Below are positions 1-8,737 of a stretch of DNA of 64,000 nucleotides, one piece after another. Every line of letters begins with the position of its first letter. The stretch's first letter is position 1. Source of the DNA: an uncultured Eubacteriales bacterium. GTDB taxonomy: Bacteria > Bacillota > Clostridia > Oscillospirales > Acutalibacteraceae. The stretch lies in the NCBI GenBank assembly GCA_934546985.1, contig CAKTEE010000006.1, positions 1 to 64,000 on the forward strand, written 5' to 3'. The notes under the pieces were generated by a model. It was given only the letters and a program-made list of their open reading frames with translations. It was not told the origin of the DNA and made no database searches. Position numbers and translations under genes: made by a program.

Positions 1-68
1 ACAACAGGGCTCGAACCTGTGACCCTCTGCTTGTAAGGCAGATGCTCTCCCAGCTGAGCTATGCTCCC
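1..68 (-). tRNA. tRNA-Val (UAC), 3' end cut by the window edge
   Basis: Read on the minus strand, the segment folds as a tRNA. The acceptor 5' strand is GGGAGCA, the D-arm contains AGCTCAGCTGGGAGAGC, the anticodon stem TCTGC/GCAGA encloses a loop with anticodon TAC, and the T-arm is ACAGG-TTCGAGC-CCTGT. The last acceptor bases lie beyond position 1, so the gene is incomplete here. Anticodon UAC reads valine GUA codons. A strong sigma-A promoter lies just upstream. Confidence 0.93.
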
Positions 69-110
69 ACATGCCTGCTGAACTCTGGGGTTTCTGTCAG
101 CGACTTGTAT

Positions 111-139
111 AATATACCATACTAAAACGAACTTGTCAA
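111..139 (-). promoter_or_regulatory. sigma-A promoter of the tRNA-Val gene
   Basis: On the minus strand TTGACA (139-134) is followed after exactly 17 bases by TATATT (116-111). It lies about 45 bases upstream of the tRNA 5' end. The -35 box is a perfect consensus and the -10 box has one mismatch, as expected for a stable RNA gene. Confidence 0.8.
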
Positions 140-207
140 CCACTTATTTTAACTTTTTTCCAGAATTTTTCAGGCAAATATTGACCACACCAAAAACACC
201 TTTATAT

Positions 208-1077
208 TTATGACAAAAGTGCAAGCAATTCCTCTTTTGAAAGATAGTACTTCTTATCACAAAAATGGCAGGAAATTTCCGCACAACCGTCTTCTTCGGC
301 AATTTTCTTAATTTCATCTTTACCACAGGAAAGCAACGCCCGTTTCACCCGTTCTTTACTACAGTTACACTTATATTCCACTTCGTTTTCATCCAGAATA
401 TCTAACGTAAATTCGCTAAGCACTTCCCGGCAAATATCCTCCGGCGTCATACCGCTGCGCAGCATTTCTGTAACCGGTCTGAGTTTATCAATACAGTGTT
501 CTACCTTATTTATGGTTTCTTCCTGTGCAAACGGAAGCAACTGAACCAAAAAGCCGCCTGCAGCGTTCACTGATAAATCCGGATTAACCAAAATACCTAA
601 CGCACAAACGGTAGGTATTTGCTCGCTGACAGCAAAATAACTGGTAATATCTTCTGCAATTTCACCGGATACAATCGGCACCTGACTGATATAAGGTTCT
701 TTCATCCCCAAATCTTTCATGACATAAAGAAAACCGTCCGTACCAACGGCTCCGGCAACATCCAGCTTGCCCTTGTGATTCAGCGGTATTTCCACCACAG
801 GATTCTCCACATATCCGCGGACGTTCCCCATAGAATCCGATACTGCAATCAGGGAACCCGATGGCCCCGCACCATTCATCCGAAGCGTTACAGAATCGTC
901 TTTTCCTTTCAGATTATCACCCATCATAGAAGCCGCCGTCATCAGCCTGCCTAACGCCGCTGTAACAACAGCCGATGTTTGATGAATCTGTTCGGCCCTA
1001 TTTACAATATCTGTGCTGTCAACTGCCATAACACTGACTGCACCATCAACTGAAATACACCTTATAATTTTTCCCAT
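208..1077 (-). CDS. hslO: Hsp33 redox-regulated chaperone
   Basis: This 289-residue protein is a cytoplasmic holdase chaperone activated by oxidative stress. The C-terminal redox switch is clear: a CNC motif at residues 237-239 and a CHFC motif at 270-273, the four zinc-binding cysteines whose oxidation unfolds and activates Hsp33. Length matches the family (about 290 residues). An AGGAT-type ribosome binding site precedes the ATG. It is the last gene of a minus-strand run and follows the methyltransferase gene by 5 bases, suggesting co-transcription. Function is known from the family; nothing unusual is seen. Confidence 0.95.
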   Translation of the reverse strand: MGKIIRCISVDGAVSVMAVDSTDIVNRAEQIHQTSAVVTAALGRLMTAASMMGDNLKGKDDSVTLRMNGAGPSGSLIAVSDSMGNVRGYVENPVVEIPLNHKGKLDVAGAVGTDGFLYVMKDLGMKEPYISQVPIVSGEIAEDITSYFAVSEQIPTVCALGILVNPDLSVNAAGGFLVQLLPFAQEETINKVEHCIDKLRPVTEMLRSGMTPEDICREVLSEFTLDILDENEVEYKCNCSKERVKRALLSCGKDEIKKIAEEDGCAEISCHFCDKKYYLSKEELLALLS

Positions 1078-1082
1078 ATCTA

Positions 1083-1832
1083 TTATCCTGCTTTCCTGAC
1101 AACGTAAATAATCCTCTGTGTATTTTCCTCTGGCACAGATTCGGTTAATTCCGCGTATTCTCCCAAAAGTTCAAATCCTGCCGCCTGGATCCACTGTTTC
1201 CACTCCCCGCGTGAATACGCCCGCTCAGTAAAGCATTCCTGTTCACGCACATAAGTATTATCTCTTCTGTGAATAAAAAAATCCAGAGAAATGGAAACCG
1301 TCTGTGTCTGAGAAGCATATTCATTTTGCCATACACAAAAAACGTCATCTAAGTCATAAACAAAGGTTTGATTCCCTAAAATTTCCTTATGCTTATATGG
1401 AGTATTGACATCAAAAATAAAAATTCCGCCGGGATTCATAAACAAAGATACTCTCTGTAAAACCGCCTGTACTTCCCGAGAGCGCGTGATATGATTCAGG
1501 CTGTCCAAGGTGCATACTGCAGCATCAATCGTACCATATAAATCAAGCTGTTGCATATTTTGGCATAAAAACAAAATATCCTGCTCCTGTTTCTCCGCCT
1601 TTTCTGCCGCAACCGCCAGCATTTCCGGAGAATTATCAACGCCAATTACCTCAAAGCCCCTGCGCGCCAATTCAACGCTGAGGCTTCCGGTACCGCAGGC
1701 TAAATCAAGCAGCAGTCCATCTCGAACACCAAAACGGCTGAATAATTTATATAAATATTCTGCTCTTACCGAATATGCTACATTATCCGTCAATACATCA
1801 TAAAAACCGGCGAATACAGAATAGCTTCTCAT
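1083..1832 (-). CDS. class I SAM-dependent methyltransferase
   Basis: This is a 249-residue soluble protein with the class I methyltransferase fold. Motif I is LDLACGTGS near residue 43, followed by the acidic end of strand 2 (VIGVDNS) and a later CTLDSLNH motif corresponding to motif IV. The substrate cannot be told from sequence; relatives are annotated only as methyltransferase-domain proteins. The start codon overlaps the stop of the upstream YerC-like gene by 4 bases (ATGA), so the two are probably translationally coupled, and hslO follows 5 bases later. Confidence 0.85.
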   Translation of the reverse strand: MRSYSVFAGFYDVLTDNVAYSVRAEYLYKLFSRFGVRDGLLLDLACGTGSLSVELARRGFEVIGVDNSPEMLAVAAEKAEKQEQDILFLCQNMQQLDLYGTIDAAVCTLDSLNHITRSREVQAVLQRVSLFMNPGGIFIFDVNTPYKHKEILGNQTFVYDLDDVFCVWQNEYASQTQTVSISLDFFIHRRDNTYVREQECFTERAYSRGEWKQWIQAAGFELLGEYAELTESVPEENTQRIIYVVRKAG

Positions 1833-2119
1833 TGAGGATTAATCCTTTTAAATATTTTTTCATATCCATCGCACCCATAATTCAAGGAACGGTTCACTCG
1901 GCTGATCGTTGCTGTAGATGCTCCTGTTTCATTAACGATATCATTATAAACACGCTTTTCATTCAGCATTTTAGCAACGATAATGCGCTGGGACATTGCC
2001 TTGATTTCCGAAACGGTACATAAATCCTCGAAGAAATCATAACACTCCTCTAAATTTTCCAGCGACAAAATCGCCTGAAATAAAAAATCCACGCTGTCGT
2101 CTTTTAATTTATTGTTCAT
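1829..2119 (-). CDS. YerC/YecD-family TrpR-like transcriptional regulator
   Basis: A 96-residue protein of the TrpR-related YerC family. The helix-turn-helix lies in the C-terminal half (VYNDIVNETGASTATISRV). I chose the ATG at 2119 because an AGAGGGGGAT ribosome binding site sits just upstream and the length then equals the family's usual 95-100 residues. The reading frame is open for 43 more codons upstream, but that part covers a terminator hairpin and a promoter-like pair, so it is unlikely to be translated. The regulated gene is unknown; the coupling with the methyltransferase gene is seen directly. Confidence 0.85.
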   Translation of the reverse strand: MNNKLKDDSVDFLFQAILSLENLEECYDFFEDLCTVSEIKAMSQRIIVAKMLNEKRVYNDIVNETGASTATISRVNRSLNYGCDGYEKIFKRINPQ

Positions 2120-2166
2120 ATAAAAATCCCCCTCTGTATGATCAATATAAAAAATACTTTTCTTAG

Positions 2167-2195
2167 ATTTTAGCACATTAAATTTTGAAAGTAAA
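2167..2195 (-). promoter_or_regulatory. putative sigma-A promoter of the yerC-methyltransferase-hslO run
   Basis: On the minus strand TTTACT (2195-2190), 17 bases, then TAAAAT (2172-2167). It lies between the lysA terminator hairpin and the chosen yerC start at 2119. Confidence 0.5.
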
Positions 2196-2236
2196 GACAA
2201 AGCTGCATCGGAATCATAAAACATTTTCCGATACAG
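2190..2236 (-). terminator. rho-independent terminator after lysA
   Basis: Minus-strand hairpin with a 12-base-pair stem (GCTGTATCGGAA pairing with TTCCGATGCAGC, one G-T wobble, 2236-2202) followed by the T-rich TTTGTCTTTAC. It begins about 15 bases after the lysA stop. Confidence 0.65.
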
Positions 2237-2251
2237 CCTGTCCATCAAAAA

Positions 2252-3550
2252 TCAAACGTCATTTCTGACAAGATCTTCATAGGTTTCCCTTTGAATAATG
2301 ATACGCGGCGTACCATCCTTGACCATAATCATGGCAGGTTTGGGGATACGGTTATAATTGCTGGCCATAGAATAATTATATGCGCCTGTAGCTAATACAG
2401 CAAGAATATCCCCATTCTCCGGCTTTTGTATCATAGTATTTTCCTGAATTAAATCGCCGCTCTCACAGCATCTACCTGCAATGGTAGCTTTAAAATCTCT
2501 TGGCTGAGCCGCACGATCAGCAACCAAAACATCATAATCAGACTGATAGAGAATATAACGGGGATTATCCGCCATACCGCCGTCTACCGCAACATAAGTA
2601 CGGACATTTTCAATTGTTTTTACTGAACCAACGGTATACAAGGTCAGTCCCGCCGGACCGGTAATGGAACGTCCGGGTTCAATATAAATAAACGGTGCGG
2701 GAATTCCATATTCTGCACAAGTGTTATTGACTACACTCGCAACACGCTTCATATAATTTTCTCCGGGCTGCGGATGATCTGTCTCGATATAACGAATGCC
2801 AAACCCGCCGCCTAAATTTAGCTCCTGAATTTCTAAATTCGTTTCTTTTCTTATATCATAAATAAAATCAATCATTACCTTTGCGGCAAGTTCAAACGGT
2901 TCAATATCAAAAATTTGCGAGCCAATGTGACAGTGCAGTCCCAGCAATTCAATATTGGAAAGTGTAATTGCTTTTTTTACAGCCTGCATGGCTTCGCCGT
3001 TTTCTAATGCAACGCCGAACTTGGAGTCTATCTGTCCGGTCTGGATAAAACTATGGGTGTGAGCGTCAATACCCGGTTTTATACGCAGCATAATTTTTGC
3101 AGTCCGATTCATCGACGCTGCAATATTATTAAGTTTATCAAGTTCAATTAAATTATCGACTACAAAACGTCCGATGCCGTATTCCAATCCCATACGCATT
3201 TCTTCGGCTGTTTTATTATTCCCATGGAAAACCACGCGCTCCATTGGAAAACCGGCCTGAGCCGCAGTGTATAATTCGCCGCCAGATACAACATCTACTC
3301 CCAGACCTTCATCAGCAGCAATACGGTAAATTTCTTTACAGCTCAGCACCTTACTGGCATACAACACAAGCCCTCTGCCATGATAGTTTTCTTCTATAGA
3401 TTTACGAAACCTTCGGCAGTTCTCACGAATCGTTTGTTCATCCATAACATAAAGCGGCGTACCATAAGCGGATGCAAGTTCCACCGTATCACAGCCGCCA
3501 ATGGTCAAATGACCCTTGCTGTTAACATCCAAACAATCAGAAACAAACAT
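2252..3550 (-). CDS. lysA: diaminopimelate decarboxylase
   Basis: This 432-residue PLP enzyme of fold type III converts meso-diaminopimelate to L-lysine, the last step of lysine synthesis. Seen motifs are the PLP-lysine region YASKVLS near residue 65, the HIGSQ motif, the phosphate-binding GGGFGI, the EPGRS motif, and the C-terminal CCESGD and GAYNYSM motifs from the partner subunit of the dimer. Start ATG has an AAGGAG ribosome binding site. It sits 13 bases after engB. A ddh gene at 53.3-54.2 kb may supply its substrate. Confidence 0.95.
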   Translation of the reverse strand: MFVSDCLDVNSKGHLTIGGCDTVELASAYGTPLYVMDEQTIRENCRRFRKSIEENYHGRGLVLYASKVLSCKEIYRIAADEGLGVDVVSGGELYTAAQAGFPMERVVFHGNNKTAEEMRMGLEYGIGRFVVDNLIELDKLNNIAASMNRTAKIMLRIKPGIDAHTHSFIQTGQIDSKFGVALENGEAMQAVKKAITLSNIELLGLHCHIGSQIFDIEPFELAAKVMIDFIYDIRKETNLEIQELNLGGGFGIRYIETDHPQPGENYMKRVASVVNNTCAEYGIPAPFIYIEPGRSITGPAGLTLYTVGSVKTIENVRTYVAVDGGMADNPRYILYQSDYDVLVADRAAQPRDFKATIAGRCCESGDLIQENTMIQKPENGDILAVLATGAYNYSMASNYNRIPKPAMIMVKDGTPRIIIQRETYEDLVRNDV

Positions 3551-3563
3551 AAATACAACTCCT

Positions 3564-4154
3564 TTACTGCGTTACCGCGTTTTCAATACATTCACGAACC
3601 TTCTCTACGCCTTCCCCTTTTTCAGAAGAAAATGGAATACAGATATCCGGTGTTTCAGATAAACCCAATTCGTCAGGCATTGCAGACAGCCGTTCTTTAT
3701 ATTGGGTTTTATTTAATTTATCGCTCTTTGTCATTGCAACAATGAAAGGAAAGCCCATTTCTTTTAAATAGCGAATCATAACAAGGTCGTCTGCCGTCGG
3801 CTTATGCCGCATATCAACCAACTGTACAACAAGGCGCAAATTCCTGCCGGAAGCAAAATAACCATCCAGCAAACCTGACCATCGCATTTTTTCTGATTGT
3901 GATACTTTCGCATAGCCATAACCGGGCAAATCCACCATACGCGAATTTTCTAATCGATAAAAATTTACGGTAATGGTTTTTCCCGGCGTTGCACTCACAC
4001 GAGCCAATGCTTTTCGATTGAACAGCTTATTCAGCAAAGAGGATTTTCCTACATTGGAACGTCCGGCAAAAGCTACCTCAGGCACATCGCTGGAGGGAAG
4101 CTGTTCTTTTGTGCCTGCTGCACTTTCAAAGAATACATTGTCAAATCTCATCAT
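3564..4154 (-). CDS. ysxC: ribosome biogenesis GTP-binding protein YsxC/EngB
   Basis: A 196-residue single-domain TRAFAC GTPase needed for late 50S subunit assembly. The G motifs are in order: GRSNVGKSS (G1, about residue 31), TPGKT (G2), DLPGYGY (G3) and TKSDK (G4). It follows lon by 13 bases, the same lon-ysxC arrangement as in Bacillus. An AAGGAGGAG ribosome binding site precedes the ATG. Confidence 0.95.
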   Translation of the reverse strand: MMRFDNVFFESAAGTKEQLPSSDVPEVAFAGRSNVGKSSLLNKLFNRKALARVSATPGKTITVNFYRLENSRMVDLPGYGYAKVSQSEKMRWSGLLDGYFASGRNLRLVVQLVDMRHKPTADDLVMIRYLKEMGFPFIVAMTKSDKLNKTQYKERLSAMPDELGLSETPDICIPFSSEKGEGVEKVRECIENAVTQ

Positions 4155-4167
4155 ACTGCACTCCTCC

Positions 4168-6585
4168 TTACTGCGCTATATCTGCGGCAGGCGTTCCATC
4201 GCGGCGCGGAATCACCGTCTTTACCGCTTCTTTCTTTTTCACAGACAGTTCAAAGCCAAAAACATGTTGCATCACTTCATCTATTGTTGCAACAGGGATA
4301 AATTTTATATTATCCAGAACCGCCGGATCAACTTCCTGTAAATCCGGCTGATTTTTTTCAGGAATCAAAACCGTTTTTATACCTAAACGGTAAGCCGCCA
4401 TAGATTTTTCTTTCAATCCGCCAATGGGAAGAACACGGCCGCGCAGAGAAATTTCTCCTGTCATTGCCAGTTCGGAGGGCACCGGACGTTGTGTTAATGC
4501 AGATACCACCGCCGTTGCCATTGTGATTCCGGCGGAAGGTCCATCTTTAGGTACAGCGCCTTCCGGAACATGGATATGAATATCCTTTGTTTGATAAAAA
4601 TTCTCATCAATCGACAGCTTTTTTGCAAGCCCTCGTACACAGGTTACCGCCGTTTTAGCCGATTCTTTCATAACATTGCCTAAATTGCCTGTCAATTCTA
4701 ATTTTCCTGTACCATCCATAATGGCTGTTTCTATACACAAGGTATCTCCGCCGACTGCCGTCCATGCAAGTCCTGTAACAATCCCAACCTCACTTTGCCC
4801 CCGCAGAGATTCTTTCTGATATTTAGGAATACCGAGAAAATCCTCCAAATTTAAATGCGTTACAGAAACCCGCTTCGCCTCCCCGCCCGCAACTTTTGCC
4901 GCAGTTTTTCTGCAAACAGACGCGATTTCCCTCTCAAGTTTACGGACCCCCGCTTCTCTTGTATAAGAATCAATTATTTCATGAACGGCATCGTCTGTCA
5001 TACGCAGTTGATTACCATTCAGCCCATGACGTTTCACTTGTTTCGGTATCAAATGCCTGCGGGCAATATGAAATTTTTCTTCATGAGTATAGCTTGACAG
5101 TTCCACCAGTTCCATACGGTCCAAAAGCGGCCCCGGTATGGCAGATCTGTCATTGGCCGTAGTAATAAACAGCACCTTGCTTAAATCAAAAGGAACCTCA
5201 AGATAATGATCCCGAAAAGAATGATTTTGTTCCGGATCCAGCGCTTCCAAAAGCGCGCTCGACGGGTCACCTTTATAATCTGCACCCAGCTTGTCTATTT
5301 CGTCTAAAAGAATCAATGGATTGCTACTGCCTGCCTGTTTTATTGCGTTAATAATCCTGCCGGGCATTGCGCCGATATAGGTCTTTCTATGTCCGCGAAT
5401 CTCAGCTTCATCGCGGATACCACCGAGGGAAATTCTTGCAAAACGCCGGTTCATCGCTGAAGCCAGTGATTTGGCAATTGAAGTTTTACCTACGCCGGGA
5501 GGACCTGCCAGACAGATAATTTGTCCGCTGATATTGGGGGCAAGCTTGCGTACTGCCAGCATTTCAACAATACGCTCTTTCACCTTCTGCAACCCATAGT
5601 GGTCTGCGTCCAAAATTGCTTTCGCGGTCTTAATATCCTGATTATCATCTGTATAAATATTCCACGGTAAATCAAGCACGACATCCAGATAACTGCGGAT
5701 AACTGAAGCTTCATGAGAATTTGGCGGCATTTTAAATATTTTGTCTGCTTCTTTTAAAAGCTTGCTTTCAATTTCCTGCGCCAAGCCAAGGCTTAAAATT
5801 TTATTGCGGTAAGTCTGCGCTTCTTCCTGCGGGTCATCTGTTTCACCCAGTTCTTCATAAATTGCCTTTACCTGCTCACGCAGATAATATTCCCGCTGAT
5901 TTTTTTCCATGGACGCATTCACTTTTTCTCCAATATCTTTCTCCAATGCCAAAATCTCACATTCCCGGGAAAGAATGGAACAAAGCTTCTCCAGACGCTT
6001 CAGCGGATTTAATAATTGAAGGATTGCCTGTTTGTCAGCAACATCCAACGGCAAATTGGACGCCAGATAATCGGCAAGGTCACCTGCCCTTTCCGCAGCC
6101 ATTACTGTCATAAAAACATCCGGAGCAGGCTTTGAACTAAAAGAAATAAATTCTTCAAACAATTCCCGTGTTTGGCGGATTAAAGCAGAAGCATATATCT
6201 CTTCTTCCTGCTTTACTCTACCTGTATGACACAGACGAACCTGACCAGATAAGAATTCTTTCTCATTATTCATACTCAGCAGACGTGCACGCGCGGCGCC
6301 TTCTACTACTACACGCAGGGTATCATTTTGTAATTTCAGCACCTGCTTTACTGTGCAGACAGTACCGATTTTAAAAAGATCATCTATCGCTGGATTTTCC
6401 ATATTAATATCTTTCTGTGCAACCAGAAAAATTTGGCTTTGCTCTGTTACCGCAGATTTAATTGCGGCAATAGACTTTTTTCTTCCAACATCAAAATGAA
6501 GCACCATTTTGGGGAACACAACAATACCACGCAGGGCTAAGACCGGTATTTCCGATTGATTTATATTAATTGCAGTATTTTCCAA
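4168..6585 (-). CDS. lon: ATP-dependent protease Lon
   Basis: About 805 residues with the three LonA parts: an N-terminal substrate-recognition domain starting IPVLALRGIVVFP, an AAA+ module (Walker A GPPGVGKT, Walker B ILLDEIDK), and a C-terminal protease domain. The Ser-Lys dyad is in PKDGPSAG (Ser about 684) and GGLKEKS (Lys about 727). An ATG at 6606 is possible, but it would lie only about 10 bases after the predicted transcription start. A GAGGTG ribosome binding site correctly spaced for a TTG at 6585 makes that the better start. The gene has its own promoter behind the clpX terminator. Confidence 0.93.
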   Translation of the reverse strand: MENTAININQSEIPVLALRGIVVFPKMVLHFDVGRKKSIAAIKSAVTEQSQIFLVAQKDINMENPAIDDLFKIGTVCTVKQVLKLQNDTLRVVVEGAARARLLSMNNEKEFLSGQVRLCHTGRVKQEEEIYASALIRQTRELFEEFISFSSKPAPDVFMTVMAAERAGDLADYLASNLPLDVADKQAILQLLNPLKRLEKLCSILSRECEILALEKDIGEKVNASMEKNQREYYLREQVKAIYEELGETDDPQEEAQTYRNKILSLGLAQEIESKLLKEADKIFKMPPNSHEASVIRSYLDVVLDLPWNIYTDDNQDIKTAKAILDADHYGLQKVKERIVEMLAVRKLAPNISGQIICLAGPPGVGKTSIAKSLASAMNRRFARISLGGIRDEAEIRGHRKTYIGAMPGRIINAIKQAGSSNPLILLDEIDKLGADYKGDPSSALLEALDPEQNHSFRDHYLEVPFDLSKVLFITTANDRSAIPGPLLDRMELVELSSYTHEEKFHIARRHLIPKQVKRHGLNGNQLRMTDDAVHEIIDSYTREAGVRKLEREIASVCRKTAAKVAGGEAKRVSVTHLNLEDFLGIPKYQKESLRGQSEVGIVTGLAWTAVGGDTLCIETAIMDGTGKLELTGNLGNVMKESAKTAVTCVRGLAKKLSIDENFYQTKDIHIHVPEGAVPKDGPSAGITMATAVVSALTQRPVPSELAMTGEISLRGRVLPIGGLKEKSMAAYRLGIKTVLIPEKNQPDLQEVDPAVLDNIKFIPVATIDEVMQHVFGFELSVKKKEAVKTVIPRRDGTPAADIAQ

Positions 6586-6622
6586 CAAATTCACCTCAGA
6601 AATCATTCAGATAAGCCTTATC

Positions 6623-6651
6623 ATTATACCTTAAATTTCGCCCTTATGCAA
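6623..6651 (-). promoter_or_regulatory. sigma-A promoter of lon
   Basis: Minus strand: TTGCAT (6651-6646), 17 bases, TATAAT (6628-6623). It lies immediately after the T-tract of the clpX terminator. No CtsR or CIRCE-type operator is visible around it. Confidence 0.75.
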
Positions 6652-6687
6652 CAAAAAAGGGGCAGCCCTCTAAAAGGCCACCCCCAT
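6652..6687 (-). terminator. terminator after clpX
   Basis: Minus-strand hairpin made of GGGG..GCC and GGC..CCCC arms with a small internal mismatch loop, followed by TTTTTTG. It separates clpX from lon. Confidence 0.75.
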
Positions 6688-6717
6688 TGGTGAAAATATA
6701 ATCTCTTTATGAAATAA

Positions 6718-8037
6718 TTAAACCGCTGTACCTTTGCTATGATTTTTTTCTGCTATAGAGGAAGGTCTCAGTTTATGAGGCTTCCTATTTGCATCTTTTT
6801 CAATCAAAGGCGCATTACCATTTTTAACCATATCAGCTGTAATGGTAACCTTTTCTACCATATAGTCCGACGGTAAAGCATACATCAACGGCGTCAATAA
6901 TTTTTCCATAATAGAACGAAGTCCGCGTGCTCCTGTGTTCCGCTCCAATGTTAATTCTGCAATGGCTTCAAGCGCACTGTCTTCAAATTCAAGCTGCACA
7001 TGATCCATCTCAAACAATTTTTTATATTGCTTTAAAATAGCGTTTTTAGGTTCAGTTAAAATACGCACCAAAGATTCCTTCGTGAGCGAATGCAATCCGG
7101 TAATTACAGGAAGACGACCTACCAATTCTGGAATTAATCCAAATTTTACTAAATCCTGATGAATAACTTTTTCCATTAAGTTATCCATCTGTAGCTGTGC
7201 CTTATCACGAATTTCCGCTCCAAAACCCAATGAAGAACTGCCAGTACGTTTTTCAATGACTTTTTCCATACCGTCAAACGCACCGCCGCAAATAAACAGA
7301 ATATTCGTTGTATCAATTTGAATAAACTCCTGCTGGGGATGTTTTCTACCGCCCTGCGGAGGGACATTAGAAACCGTACCCTCCAGAATTTTCAGCAATG
7401 CCTGCTGTACGCCTTCACCGCTGACATCACGGGTAATGGATGGATTTTCAGATTTACGCGCAATCTTATCTATCTCATCTACATAAATAATCCCCTGTTC
7501 TGCCCGTGCAACATCATAATCCGCCGCCTGAATCAACCGCAGCAAAATATTTTCAACATCTTCGCCTACATATCCGGCTTCTGTTAATGTAGTCGCGTCT
7601 GCAATTGCAAAAGGAACATCTAAAATCCGCGCCAATGTCTGTGCGAGCATTGTTTTTCCGACGCCGGTCGGACCAAGCAGCAATACATTGCTCTTCTGCA
7701 GTTCTACATCGCTTTCTTCACCAAAATAAATACGTTTATAATGGTTATATACAGCAACGCTCAGGGCAATCTTCGCTTCCTCCTGCCCAATCACATATTC
7801 ATCCAGCTTTTGCTTGATTTCTTGCGGCTTCGGCAGAGGCTTAGCCTCCTCTTTTGCCCGCTTGCGGCCGCGTTCGCGCATGGCATCGTCGCCGTCTATG
7901 ATATCCTGACAAAGCTCTATACATTCATCACAGATAAAAACGCCGGGGCCGGCGATCAGCTTATCGACCTGATCCTGAGTTTTCCCGCAAAAAGAGCAAC
8001 GCATCATTCTTTCTTTGTTGTCCTCATCCCTTGGCAT
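6718..8037 (-). CDS. clpX: ATP-dependent Clp protease ATP-binding subunit ClpX
   Basis: A 439-residue AAA+ unfoldase that feeds tagged or native substrates to ClpP. The N-terminal zinc-binding domain has four cysteines (CSFC at about 14-17 and CDEC at about 36-39). Walker A is GPTGVGKT and Walker B is IIYVDEID. The IGF loop that docks on ClpP is present as SSLGFG. A GGTGA ribosome binding site precedes the ATG. It lies 12 bases after clpP, so clpP-clpX are probably one transcript. Confidence 0.97.
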   Translation of the reverse strand: MPRDEDNKERMMRCSFCGKTQDQVDKLIAGPGVFICDECIELCQDIIDGDDAMRERGRKRAKEEAKPLPKPQEIKQKLDEYVIGQEEAKIALSVAVYNHYKRIYFGEESDVELQKSNVLLLGPTGVGKTMLAQTLARILDVPFAIADATTLTEAGYVGEDVENILLRLIQAADYDVARAEQGIIYVDEIDKIARKSENPSITRDVSGEGVQQALLKILEGTVSNVPPQGGRKHPQQEFIQIDTTNILFICGGAFDGMEKVIEKRTGSSSLGFGAEIRDKAQLQMDNLMEKVIHQDLVKFGLIPELVGRLPVITGLHSLTKESLVRILTEPKNAILKQYKKLFEMDHVQLEFEDSALEAIAELTLERNTGARGLRSIMEKLLTPLMYALPSDYMVEKVTITADMVKNGNAPLIEKDANRKPHKLRPSSIAEKNHSKGTAV

Positions 8038-8049
8038 GAATTCACCGAC

Positions 8050-8631
8050 CTATCGCTTATAAATTACCTTATCCACAAGGCCATATTCCGCTGCTTCCTC
8101 AGCAGTCATAAAATTATCGCGTTCTGTATCGCGTTCAATAATCTCCAGCGGCTTGCCGGTATTTTCGGCAAGAATCCGATTCAATGTCTGACGTGTCCGC
8201 AGGATATGGTCGGCAGCAATTTTAATATCTGTTGCCTGACCCTGTGCGCCGCCTAACGGCTGATGAATCATAATTTCACTATTCGGAAGAGCAAGACGTT
8301 TGCCTTTCGTTCCGGCGGAAAGAAGGAAAGCACCCATGGATGCCGCCATACCCATACAAATAGTAGAAACGTCACACTTTATATAATTCATGGTATCATA
8401 AATTGCAAAACCAGCAGATACAGAGCCGCCCGGGCTATTGATATAAAAGCTGATTTCCTTATCCGGATCCTGTCCTTCCAAATAAAGCATCTGTGCAACA
8501 ACCAAACTTGCCGTTACATCATTGACTTCTTCGGATAAAACAATAATCCGGTCATTGAGCAAGCGCGAGTATATATCGTAAGAACGCTCGCCTCTGTTGG
8601 TCTGTTCAATTACCACTGGTACAAGACTCAT
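8050..8631 (-). CDS. clpP: ATP-dependent Clp protease proteolytic subunit ClpP
   Basis: A 193-residue serine peptidase that forms the tetradecameric chamber served by ClpX. The catalytic triad is readable: Ser98 in GMAASMG, His123 in MIHQPLGG and Asp172 in ERDTERDNF. Start is supported by a GGAGG ribosome binding site. A promoter-like GTTTAC/TACTAT pair lies in the 106-base gap after tig, but no clear CtsR box was seen. The order tig-clpP-clpX-lon is the classical proteostasis cluster. Confidence 0.97.
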   Translation of the reverse strand: MSLVPVVIEQTNRGERSYDIYSRLLNDRIIVLSEEVNDVTASLVVAQMLYLEGQDPDKEISFYINSPGGSVSAGFAIYDTMNYIKCDVSTICMGMAASMGAFLLSAGTKGKRLALPNSEIMIHQPLGGAQGQATDIKIAADHILRTRQTLNRILAENTGKPLEIIERDTERDNFMTAEEAAEYGLVDKVIYKR

Positions 8632-8737
8632 ATTACTACCTCCGTTATTTCATTCTTTATTATCATAGTATCTAATATTGAACAGAAAGTAAACATTTTA
8701 TTACAATGTAAAAAATTATTGACAGTAACAATGCCGT

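Noticed and set aside
2120..2248. Longer frame of the YerC-like regulator
   Set aside because: It contains the lysA terminator and a promoter, and the extra 43 residues do not belong to the family.
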